Assembly (NCBI GenBank): GCA_964616395.1
Contig: CAZTUT010000185.1
Coordinates: forward strand, 1 to 5,415
Reading direction: 5' to 3'
Source: JALHMQ01 sp964616395
GTDB lineage: Bacteria > Pseudomonadota > Gammaproteobacteria > Burkholderiales > Burkholderiaceae_F
DNA: 5,415 nucleotides
The notes below the pieces were generated by a model. The model saw nothing but the letters and a program-made list of their open reading frames with translations. It had not been told where the DNA came from and ran no database searches. The position numbers and the translations under genes are program-made. The stretch's first letter is position 1; every line of letters begins with the position of its first letter. Shown here in pieces: positions 1-5,415 of this stretch.

Positions 1-793
1 AGCCGCCCACGCACACCACCGCCTCGCGCGGCACCTGCAGGTCGATGCCGAGCAGGTCGGCCACCGCCTGCGCTTCCTTGTGTACCAGCGGCGCCTGATC
101 GGCCGGGTCGCGGCTGACGCCGATGCCGACGATCGGCACCGCGATGCGGTTGCCGAGGAAACCCGTCAGCAGGCCGCCGTGGGTGCCCGAGCTGCCCGAG
201 CCCACGACCACGCGGTCGAAGGGCAGGCCGGCGTCGAACCACTGCTGCTGCATCTCCTGCGCGCAGGCCACGTAGCCCAGCCCGCCGATCGCATTGGAAC
301 CGCCGCCGGGAATGATGTAGCCCTTACGGCCGGCGGCGCGTAGCTCGTCGGCCACCGCGGCCATCGCCTGCGCCATGTTCGAGCCGCCCGGCACCACGGT
401 GACCGCCTCCACGCCCATCAGCCGGAACATGAAGTTGTTGCCGCTGGCCTGCGGGTCGTAGCTGCCCGGCACGCGCTCCTCGATCACGAAGCGGCAGTGC
501 AGGCCCTCGCGCGCGGCCGCCGCCAGCGTGATCCGGCAGTGATTGGACTGCGGCGCACCGCAGGTGATCAGCGTGTCCGCACCCTGCGCCAGCGCATCGG
601 CCACCAGGAATTCCAGCTTGCGCGTCTTGTTGCCGCCGGGGAACAGCCCGAGCATGTCGTCGCGCTTGACCCAGACCTCCGGACCCTTGCCCCCCGGGCA
701 GGTTGCAGCCAGCGCGGCCGAAAAGCGCGGCAGCGGCTCGATCGGCGTGGCAAAGTCGGTGTAGCGGCGACGCGGAAAGCGGGACAGGTCCAT
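1..793 (-). CDS. PLP-dependent D-cysteine desulfhydrase / ACC deaminase family enzyme, N-terminal 264 residues; 3' end outside window
   Basis: Members of this fold-type II PLP family include D-cysteine desulfhydrase (D-cysteine to pyruvate, sulfide and ammonia), 1-aminocyclopropane-1-carboxylate deaminase and L-cysteate sulfo-lyase. The protein starts MDLSRFPRRRY, like DcyD-type enzymes, and shows WVKRDDMLG (41-49), GGNKTRKLEF (53-62) with K56 as the expected Schiff-base lysine, CGAPQSNHCR (78-87) with S83 expected at the substrate carboxylate, IIPGGGSN (160-167) and the glycine-rich GSGSSGTHGG (198-207) that would hold the PLP phosphate. QSNH points to the D-cysteine desulfhydrase side rather than ACC deaminase, where QSNQ is usual. 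The residues that would settle the substrate lie in the missing C-terminal third (family length about 325-340). It is soluble, without a signal peptide. It follows the triheme gene by 67 bp with its own ribosome site, so it may be cotranscribed or separately expressed. dcyD is a possible symbol but is not proven. Confidence 0.88.
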   Translation of the reverse strand, partial: MDLSRFPRRRYTDFATPIEPLPRFSAALAATCPGGKGPEVWVKRDDMLGLFPGGNKTRKLEFLVADALAQGADTLITCGAPQSNHCRITLAAAAREGLHCRFVIEERVPGSYDPQASGNNFMFRLMGVEAVTVVPGGSNMAQAMAAVADELRAAGRKGYIIPGGGSNAIGGLGYVACAQEMQQQWFDAGLPFDRVVVGSGSSGTHGGLLTGFLGNRIAVPIVGIGVSRDPADQAPLVHKEAQAVADLLGIDLQVPREAVVCVGG

Positions 794-800
794 CAGCAGG

Positions 801-804
801 CTCC
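801..804 (-). promoter_or_regulatory. Ribosome binding site of the PLP-dependent desulfhydrase-like gene
   Basis: On the minus strand GGAG lies 7 nt before ATG 793-791 (GGAG-CCTGCTG-ATG). It is a well-placed Shine-Dalgarno and supports this ATG, whose product begins with the family-typical LSRFPR. Confidence 0.65.
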
Positions 805-813
805 GATGCAGGG

Positions 814-835
814 TCGGGGAGGCAGGATACCCCGA
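814..835 (-). other. Small inverted repeat between the triheme cytochrome and the PLP enzyme gene
   Basis: TCGGGG (814-819) and CCCCGA (830-835) are perfect 6-bp inverted arms around a 10-nt loop, starting 25 nt after the cytochrome stop. There is no T-tract, so it does not qualify as a standard Rho-independent terminator. It might be a weak attenuating hairpin or chance in GC-rich DNA. Confidence 0.3.
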
Positions 836-860
836 GGGTCGCACAGCAAACGCGCCGCGG

Positions 861-2174
861 TCAGCGTGATCCCTGGCCGCGCAGGCGCTGCACGTCGACC
901 TGCGTCACCGGCGGCGCGGCGTTGCCCCAGGCGCCCCGCACATGGCTCAGCACCGCGCTGACCTGCGCGTCGTCGAGCACGAGCACATAGGGCGGCATGC
1001 CGAAGGGCCGCGGATGACCGGCAGTGGCCGCCGGAAATCCGCCATTGAGCACGACCTGAATCAGGTTGGTGGCCGATGCCATCGTGACCGCGCGGTTGCC
1101 GGCCAGCGGCGGATAGGCGTAATGGCCATCAGCCAGACGCCGGCCTTCACCGTTGCGGCCGTGGCAATCACTGCAGTGGCGCTCGTACAGCCGCGCGCCC
1201 TCGCCGCTGTTGCCGGCGTCGCCACCCACATCCTCGCGTTGCACCGACGACGAACGCGACGCCGCTGCGTGATGACGCGGCAACTGGCGCAGGCTGACCG
1301 CCATCGCCTCGAGGTCTTCGCGCGGCCAGTGCTGGGTGCTGTGCGCCACCACCTCGGCCATCGGCCCGCTGATCTGCGCGGCCCCCACGCGCCCCTCGGC
1401 AAACAGCGTGACGATGTCGGCGACCGACCAGTCCTGCAGGCCCGCTTCACGCGGATCGTGCAGCGAGGGTGCGTACCAGCGCGCCACCGGCATCAGGCCG
1501 CCGGTCAGCGCCAGTAGATCGCTGCCGCCCGCGAGCGCGTTGCGCGGCGCATGACAGGCGCTGCAATGACCGAGCACGCGCACCAGATAGTCGCCGCGCT
1601 CGGCCTGCGTTGCGCGTGCCGTCCGGGGCGATACGGGCGGCGAGGGTGGCGGCTCAAAGTACAACGCGCGCCAGACCTTGAGCGCGGCCTGCGTATTGAA
1701 TGGCCATTCGAGCCGGTGCGCCGGCGCGGGCTGCGCCACCGCCGGCAGGCTGCGCAGGTAGGCGAACAACGCCACGCTGTCCTCGCGCGCCATGCCGGCC
1801 GTGTTGACGAACGGAAACGCCGGCAGCAGCCAGCGGCCATCGGGCGCCTGACCGTGGCGCAGCGCGCGCCAGAAGTCGGCTTCGCTCCAGCCGCCCAGGC
1901 CGCCGGCGCCCGCGGTGAGATTGCTGCTGACGACGACACCGTAAGGCGTGGCGAACTCGCGTCCGCCGCCGAACTGCGGACCGCCCGGCACGCTGTGACA
2001 GCCGCCGCAATTGCCCAGGACCGCCAGCTCGCGCCCCCGCGCGAGGGTCGACGCATCGGCGGGAACCGGCAGCGCATCACCGACGGCAATCGGTGCCGAC
2101 GGCCACAGCACGACACCGAGCGCTGCGCACAGCAGCACAGCAGCAACGACGCCGATGCGCCGCACCGCCTTCAA
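861..2174 (-). CDS. Triheme cytochrome c, electron-transfer subunit of the alcohol/aldehyde/gluconate dehydrogenase type
   Basis: In three-component membrane dehydrogenases such proteins receive electrons from the catalytic subunit on the periplasmic side and pass them to ubiquinone or another cytochrome. The 437 residues begin with a membrane anchor or uncleaved signal (about 7-25; no good lipobox). Three c-type domains follow: CGGCH (C56, C59, H60) with likely ligand Met128 in NTAGMARED; CSACH (C204, C207, H208) with likely Met272 in GPMAEVV; CSDCH (C334, C337, H338) with likely Met393 in FGMPPY. AFPFVNTAGM...YLRSLP and the final HVRGAWGN are typical of the AdhB-like cytochrome subunit family. 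A Pro-rich linker (174-183) and a Ser/Gly-rich linker (about 302-325) separate the domains. The start is probably TTG 2174, overlapping the previous stop as TTGA with GGGG about 6 nt ahead; GTG 2165 is the alternative. No catalytic dehydrogenase partner lies in the window, so the electron donor is unknown. Confidence 0.93.
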   Translation of the reverse strand: MKAVRRIGVVAAVLLCAALGVVLWPSAPIAVGDALPVPADASTLARGRELAVLGNCGGCHSVPGGPQFGGGREFATPYGVVVSSNLTAGAGGLGGWSEADFWRALRHGQAPDGRWLLPAFPFVNTAGMAREDSVALFAYLRSLPAVAQPAPAHRLEWPFNTQAALKVWRALYFEPPPSPPVSPRTARATQAERGDYLVRVLGHCSACHAPRNALAGGSDLLALTGGLMPVARWYAPSLHDPREAGLQDWSVADIVTLFAEGRVGAAQISGPMAEVVAHSTQHWPREDLEAMAVSLRQLPRHHAAASRSSSVQREDVGGDAGNSGEGARLYERHCSDCHGRNGEGRRLADGHYAYPPLAGNRAVTMASATNLIQVVLNGGFPAATAGHPRPFGMPPYVLVLDDAQVSAVLSHVRGAWGNAAPPVTQVDVQRLRGQGSR

Positions 2175-2926
2175 CGCGCGCCCCGGTTTGACGAGCTGCG
2201 CAGGCTGTCGCTGCCGCCGCAGTCGAGTCCGGGCGACGGCCGTGACGCGCTCGCGGCAGCCGGCGTGGCGGGTACCGGAACCGGACGACTGGCCAGCCAG
2301 TCGCTGACCGCGGCCACGTCATCGGGTGCCAGCCGCAGCGCGATCTGCCGCATGCAGTCGGGGGCGTGCGCGCGCCGCGTTCCGCTGCGCCACGCGCCAA
2401 GCTGTGCGACCAGGTAGTCGCGCGGCAGTCCGAGCAGACCGGGGGCCGCGGGCAGGATGCCGGTCAGTCTGTCGCCATGGCAGTCAGCGCAGGCGGGCAG
2501 CTCGCGCGCTGGATCGCCGCGCAGCACCAGTTGCTCACCGCGCGCGTGTTGCTGCGGCGAGGCGCGCGATGCTGGCGGCGGCGGATACGGCAGATCGAGT
2601 GCGGCAAAGTAGCCGGCGATCTCGGCCAGGTACGCGTCGCTCAGCGGCGCCAGCAGTTGCGTCATCAGCCGGTAGTGACGCCGGCCTTCGCGGAAGTTGT
2701 GCAACTGGTTAAGCAGATAACCAGCGGGCTTGCCGGCGATCCGCGGGTGATAGCCGTCGGGCCCGGCACGCCCCTGTTCGCCGTGGCAGACGGTACAAGC
2801 GCGCATCCGCTGCGCGATGTCATCGCTGAACCCGGCCGCGGTGACCACCGCGCCGGCCGGCAGCGCGAGCAACAGCAGCAGCGCCAGCACCACGCCGCGC
2901 AGCCCGTGTCCAACAGCGGCGGTCAC
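2171..2926 (-). CDS. Diheme cytochrome c, c4-like, exported
   Basis: This is a periplasmic or membrane-facing electron carrier with two class I haem domains in tandem, as in cytochrome c4. Numbering from the GTG at 2926 (251 residues): an N-terminal signal or anchor helix at about 10-27 (VVLALLLLLALPAGA); haem 1 CTVCH (C44, C47, H48) with likely axial Met88 in YRLMTQL; haem 2 CADCH (C146, C149, H150) with likely axial Met192 in DCMRQIA. Both halves share the c4-like pattern of CHG, a Pro/Gly loop, YL..QL and a short helix after the Met. After about residue 214 comes a Pro/Ala/Ser-rich tail of unknown role containing an extra Cys (C236). The start at 2926 forms a GTGA overlap with the upstream stop and has GGG 7 nt ahead; a GTG at 2938 would add four residues (16-base overlap) and cannot be excluded. 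The 3' end overlaps the triheme gene by TTGA. c-type maturation (Ccm) genes must lie elsewhere. Confidence 0.92.
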   Translation of the reverse strand: MTAAVGHGLRGVVLALLLLLALPAGAVVTAAGFSDDIAQRMRACTVCHGEQGRAGPDGYHPRIAGKPAGYLLNQLHNFREGRRHYRLMTQLLAPLSDAYLAEIAGYFAALDLPYPPPPASRASPQQHARGEQLVLRGDPARELPACADCHGDRLTGILPAAPGLLGLPRDYLVAQLGAWRSGTRRAHAPDCMRQIALRLAPDDVAAVSDWLASRPVPVPATPAAASASRPSPGLDCGGSDSLRSSSNRGAR

Positions 2927-4227
2927 GTGCGCGCCCACTGCTCCATGTCGCGGCGGAAACGCACCGCCGGCAAGGACGGATCGATTTCCACGTCGTCCCA
3001 GCGCACCGGCTGGCCGGCCGCTACCGCATGCCGCAGCCGCACGTGATGCGCAAGCCCGAGAGGCAGCCCGCCTTCGCGCAGCGACTGCGCTGCTGGCCGC
3101 AGCTTGCCGTAGACGGTGAAGCCACCCTCGCCATCGAGCTGCTCGCCGGCGGCGAGGTCGCGCTTGGCGGTTGCGACCACGTCAGCGTTGAACGCGACCG
3201 GCGCGCCTGTCGGCTCGCCACGCAGTCCGACGCTGGCCACGCTGATGCCCAGCTCCAGCCCGATCAGGTGATACGGCTTGTACATCGCGCTGATCTTGCC
3301 AGCCGGATCGGTGACCAGCCCGTACTCGCGGAAGCAGCGCTCCACGTACTCGCTGCCGCCGGCGAAGGTCACGTACACGCCCCAGCGCAGATCGCGGAAC
3401 ACCGGCCGGCCGTCGCGCTCGAGGCTGGAGATCACCTCGACCTGGCCGCGGTGCGCGAGCTGGCCGCCGTCGTCGCGTGGCCGCAGCACGCGCGCCAGGT
3501 CATCGACGCCGCAGGGCGGAAAGCTCAGGCCATCGGGCGCGGCCAGCCCGGTTGCGTTAGACACCGCGGCCATCTCGATCGCGCTCTTGGTGCCATCGAG
3601 GAACGAATTGAACATCTGCGCGTTCAGGCCGCCGGCGCGAGCATCGGCCTCGGTCAGACCGTAGTGCTGCCATACCGTGGCAGGCGTCGAGGCGTGATAC
3701 TGCGGCAGGTACTTGGTGCCCTTGCCGGCGGCGATGACCTCAAGCCCAACCGTACGCGCCCAGTCGACCATCTCGCAGATCAGCGCCGGCTGGTCGCCGT
3801 AGGCGAGCGAATAGACGATGCCGGCCTCGGCCGCCTTGCGCGCCAGCAGCGGGCCGGCCAGCGCGTCGGCCTCGACGTTGACCATCACGATGTGCCTGCG
3901 ATGCGTGCAGCAGGCCAGCACGTGCTCGATGCCGGCTGCCGGCGAGCCGGTGGCGTCGATGACGATGTCGACCCGGTCGCTGGCGATCAGCTCGGCGCCA
4001 TTCGGCACGAAGGCCACTGCGGCGAGTTCGGCATCGGACCAGCCGACCCGCGCCAGCGCCTCGCGGGCGCGCGCCGGGTCCAGGTCGGCCACCGTGGTCA
4101 GCCGCGCGCCAGGCGTGCGCCGGACCTGCGACAGATACATCGAGCCGAACTTGCCGGCGCCGATCAGGCCGACGCGCAGCGGTGCGCCGTCGCGCTCGCG
4201 CTGTTGCAGACGTGAGAAAAGGTTCAT
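2923..4227 (-). CDS. NAD(P)-dependent oxidoreductase with C-terminal SAF domain (homoserine dehydrogenase-like, COG4091 type)
   Basis: This is a 434-residue soluble protein with no signal peptide, so probably cytoplasmic. Residues about 17-150 form a Rossmann fold: the dinucleotide motif GLIGAGKFG (G23, G25, G28), then ADLD with D48 at the end of the second strand, then DATGSP at 91-96. Further conserved-looking blocks are NVEAD (117-121), AYGDQP (142-147), GKGTKY (168-173) and FLDGTKSAIEMA (about 209-220). Residues about 348-416 look like a SAF domain (ADVVATAKRDLAAGEQLDG through VRWDDVEID), as in sialic acid synthase and FlgA. The combination matches proteins labelled predicted homoserine dehydrogenase with SAF domain. 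Their substrate is not known to me, and a true role in threonine synthesis is doubtful because the usual homoserine dehydrogenase C-terminal domain is absent. I chose ATG 4227 because AGGA lies 7 nt upstream; a GTG at 4248 in the same frame has no Shine-Dalgarno. The stop overlaps the next gene's start (GTGA), implying coupling to the cytochromes. Confidence 0.85.
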   Translation of the reverse strand: MNLFSRLQQRERDGAPLRVGLIGAGKFGSMYLSQVRRTPGARLTTVADLDPARAREALARVGWSDAELAAVAFVPNGAELIASDRVDIVIDATGSPAAGIEHVLACCTHRRHIVMVNVEADALAGPLLARKAAEAGIVYSLAYGDQPALICEMVDWARTVGLEVIAAGKGTKYLPQYHASTPATVWQHYGLTEADARAGGLNAQMFNSFLDGTKSAIEMAAVSNATGLAAPDGLSFPPCGVDDLARVLRPRDDGGQLAHRGQVEVISSLERDGRPVFRDLRWGVYVTFAGGSEYVERCFREYGLVTDPAGKISAMYKPYHLIGLELGISVASVGLRGEPTGAPVAFNADVVATAKRDLAAGEQLDGEGGFTVYGKLRPAAQSLREGGLPLGLAHHVRLRHAVAAGQPVRWDDVEIDPSLPAVRFRRDMEQWART

Positions 4228-4234
4228 CGCATCA

Positions 4235-4238
4235 TCCT
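4235..4238 (-). promoter_or_regulatory. Ribosome binding site deciding the start of the SAF oxidoreductase
   Basis: On the minus strand AGGA stands 7 nt before ATG 4227-4225 (AGGA-TGATGCG-ATG). This spacing supports the ATG at 4227 over the in-frame GTG at 4248, which lacks a purine-rich site upstream. Confidence 0.65.
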
Positions 4239-4303
4239 GCGGAATCACGGTTGGAAGACGGGTCGCGCCGGCCGGCTTGCGCAGAAGCGTCAGCGCGGGT
4301 GCG

Positions 4304-4657
4304 TCAGCGTGCCTGCGCTCCCGATGCCGAGGGCGCGGGCGTTGCCGATGCCGAGGGGGGTGCGGCTGCGCCGGAGACCGGTCGCGCAGGCGCGCTGCGC
4401 TGGAAGAACACCTCGTCGGCGCGCAGCATGTTCAGCTGCATCCGCGCGCGCTCCTCGATCGCCTCGCGCCCCTGCTTCAGGCTGTCGAGCTCGGCGCCAA
4501 GCGCGGCGTTGCGCGCAGCCAGTTGCGCGTTACCGGCGCGCTGCGCGTCGAGCTGCTTCTGGATCTCGGATACCCGAAGCCACCCGCCCTTGCCGAACCA
4601 CAGCGGCCACTGGATCAGCAGCAGCAGCGCGGCGAGCACGGCGACCAGCAGGCGCAT
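4304..4657 (-). CDS. ftsB: Cell division protein FtsB (septum-formation initiator family)
   Basis: FtsB is a small bitopic inner-membrane protein that joins FtsL and FtsQ in the FtsQLB complex, which triggers septal peptidoglycan synthesis by FtsWI. The 117 residues show the family layout: a short cytoplasmic start, one membrane helix at about residues 3-20, the conserved FGKGGWLRV at 21-29, a periplasmic coiled coil at about 29-75 (Gln/Ala/Leu-rich heptads), and the motif EERARMQLNMLRADEVFF at about 68-85. The last 30 or so residues are an Ala/Pro/Ser tail of low complexity, partly made by a short DNA repeat. E. coli FtsB is 103 residues, so this one is slightly longer. The ATG at 4657 fits the start of the membrane helix, but the 23 bases between it and the eno stop contain no Shine-Dalgarno match. 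Translation may depend on ribosomes finishing eno. The gene usually next to ftsB in gammaproteobacteria, ispD, is not here. Confidence 0.95.
   Translation of the reverse strand: MRLLVAVLAALLLLIQWPLWFGKGGWLRVSEIQKQLDAQRAGNAQLAARNAALGAELDSLKQGREAIEERARMQLNMLRADEVFFQRSAPARPVSGAAAPPSASATPAPSASGAQAR
4321..4357 (+). repeat. Two direct 13-bp repeats in the 3' end of ftsB
   Basis: The 13-mer ccgatgccgaggg occurs at 4321-4333 and again at 4345-4357, a period of 24 bp or exactly eight codons. On the coding strand it encodes the Pro-Ser-Ala-Ser units of the FtsB tail (PSASATPAPSASG). The in-frame period suggests duplication by replication slippage in a disordered tail under weak constraint. Confidence 0.75.
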
Positions 4658-4680
4658 GGCGGCAGCGCGGGCCCGGGCGG

Positions 4681-5415
4681 TCAGCGCAGGTTGTAGAAGG
4701 CGTCGCGACCCGGATAGCTGGCCACGTCGCCGAGGTCTTCCTCGATCCGCAGCAGCTGGTTGTACTTGGCGATGCGGTCGGAGCGGCTCATCGAACCGGT
4801 CTTGATCTGCAGCGCGTTGGTGCCCACCGCGATGTCGGCGATCGTGCTGTCCTCGGTCTCGCCGGAGCGATGGCTGACCACCGCGGTGTAGCCGGCGCGC
4901 TTGGCCATCTCGATCGCGGCGAAGGTCTCGGTCAGCGTGCCGATCTGGTTGATCTTGATCAGGATCGAGTTGGCGATGCCCTCGTCGATGCCCTGCTGCA
5001 GGATGCGGGTGTTGGTGACGAAGAGATCGTCACCCACCAGCTGCACCTTCTCGCCCAGGGTGTCGGTAAGGTGCTTCCAGCCGTCCCAGTCGTTCTCGGC
5101 CATGCCGTCCTCGATCGAGATGATCGGGTACTTGTCGCACCAGGATGCGAGCAGGTTGGTGAAATCGGCGGGCGCCAGCACCAGGCCCTCGCCCTCGAGG
5201 TGGTACCGGCCCTCGCGGAAGAACTCCGAGGCCGCGCAGTCGAGGCCGAGCGCAATCTGACGCCCCGGCTCGTAGCCGGCGGCCTCGATCGCCTGCAGGA
5301 TCATCTGGATGGCCGCCTCGTGGTTCTCGACGCTGGGCGCAAAGCCGCCCTCATCGCCCACCGCGGTGGACATGCCGCGGTCGTGCAGCAGTTTCTTGAG
5401 CGCGTGGAACACCTC
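4681..5415 (-). CDS. eno: Enolase (2-phosphoglycerate dehydratase), C-terminal 244 residues; 5' end outside window
   Basis: Enolase interconverts 2-phosphoglycerate and phosphoenolpyruvate in cytoplasmic glycolysis and gluconeogenesis, and is also a common RNA-degradosome component in proteobacteria. The frame runs open through the window edge and ends at TGA 4683-4681. The visible part is the TIM-barrel domain and carries its hallmark motifs in order: GDEGGFAP (its Glu is the proton donor in the E. coli enzyme), LDCAASEF (metal Asp), PIISIEDGM (metal Glu), LVGDDLFVTN (metal Asp), LIKINQIGTLTET (Lys base), SHRSGETED and QIKTGSMSRSDR. It ends in AFYNLR, which I associate with Burkholderiales enolases. 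About 185 N-terminal residues are missing, judged from the usual length near 430. Nothing looks degraded. ATG/GTG codons near the window edge are internal, not starts. ftsB follows after 23 bp, a common proteobacterial arrangement, so the two are probably cotranscribed. Confidence 0.98.
   Translation of the reverse strand, partial: EVFHALKKLLHDRGMSTAVGDEGGFAPSVENHEAAIQMILQAIEAAGYEPGRQIALGLDCAASEFFREGRYHLEGEGLVLAPADFTNLLASWCDKYPIISIEDGMAENDWDGWKHLTDTLGEKVQLVGDDLFVTNTRILQQGIDEGIANSILIKINQIGTLTETFAAIEMAKRAGYTAVVSHRSGETEDSTIADIAVGTNALQIKTGSMSRSDRIAKYNQLLRIEEDLGDVASYPGRDAFYNLR

Noticed and set aside
814..835. Rho-independent terminator after the triheme cytochrome
   Set aside because: The 6-bp stem has a 10-nt loop and no T-run after it, so it is listed only as an inverted repeat.
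824..850. Possible sigma70 promoter for the PLP gene (minus strand TTTGCT, 15 bp, TATCCT)
   Set aside because: Only about 3 of 6 and 4 of 6 consensus bases match and the spacer is short; not distinguishable from chance.
497..961. Plus-strand open frame over the PLP gene and the intergenic gap
   Set aside because: Composition is Arg/Ala-rich with no domain; the opposite strand carries a well-conserved PLP enzyme here.
1551..2417. Plus-strand open frame of 288 codons
   Set aside because: It runs antisense across both cytochrome genes, is Arg/Ala-rich without motifs, and is explained by third-position GC bias of the real genes.
3028..4215. Plus-strand open frame of 395 codons
   Set aside because: It is antisense to the SAF oxidoreductase in GC-rich DNA; its product is Arg/Ala/Gly/His-rich with no recognisable domain, while the minus-strand product has clear motifs.
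4671..4678. Palindrome gcccgggc between eno and ftsB
   Set aside because: It is an 8-bp self-complementary GC word without loop, T-tract or repeated half-sites; likely chance.
3818..4805. Overlapping plus-strand open frames (292 and 207 codons) across ftsB and the SAF gene start
   Set aside because: They are shadows of eno, ftsB and the oxidoreductase, with low-complexity Arg/Ser/Ala products.

Overview
The window is GC-rich, densely coding DNA in which every supported gene lies on the minus strand. Read in the direction of transcription (5415 to 1), the order is eno (3' part), ftsB, a Rossmann-fold oxidoreductase with a C-terminal SAF domain, a diheme c4-like cytochrome, a triheme cytochrome of the alcohol/aldehyde dehydrogenase type, and a PLP-dependent D-cysteine desulfhydrase-like gene cut by the window start. 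The organism looks like a betaproteobacterium, probably Burkholderiales. This rests on the eno-ftsB pair, the FtsB segment GKGGWLRV, the enolase ending SYPGRDAFYNLR and the GC-rich codon use. It is a judgement from remembered families, not a database match.

Region by region: 4681-5415 is the C-terminal 244 residues of enolase. 4304-4657 is the divisome protein FtsB, 23 bp downstream. A 76 bp gap without a terminator leads to the SAF oxidoreductase (2923-4227). Its stop overlaps the diheme cytochrome start (GTGA), and that gene's stop overlaps the triheme cytochrome start (TTGA). These three genes therefore form a tight, probably translationally coupled unit. A 67 bp gap with a small inverted repeat follows, then the PLP enzyme (793 to beyond 1) with its own Shine-Dalgarno sequence. 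No gene-free stretch exceeds 76 bp.

How they may work together: enolase (glycolysis) and FtsB (cell division) are housekeeping genes that are neighbours in many proteobacteria. The three coupled genes pair a cytoplasmic NAD(P)-dependent, homoserine-dehydrogenase-like enzyme (the COG4091 type, poorly characterised) with two exported multiheme cytochromes. Such cytochromes usually take electrons from a membrane or periplasmic dehydrogenase and pass them to the terminal oxidase. No such dehydrogenase is in the window. The unit may be part of an oxidative catabolic route for an alcohol, aldehyde or sugar acid whose other genes lie beyond position 1 or elsewhere. No mobile element, CRISPR array, tRNA or rRNA was seen, and nothing here is a clear new defence or mobile system. 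The SAF-oxidoreductase/cytochrome coupling is the part most worth a second look.
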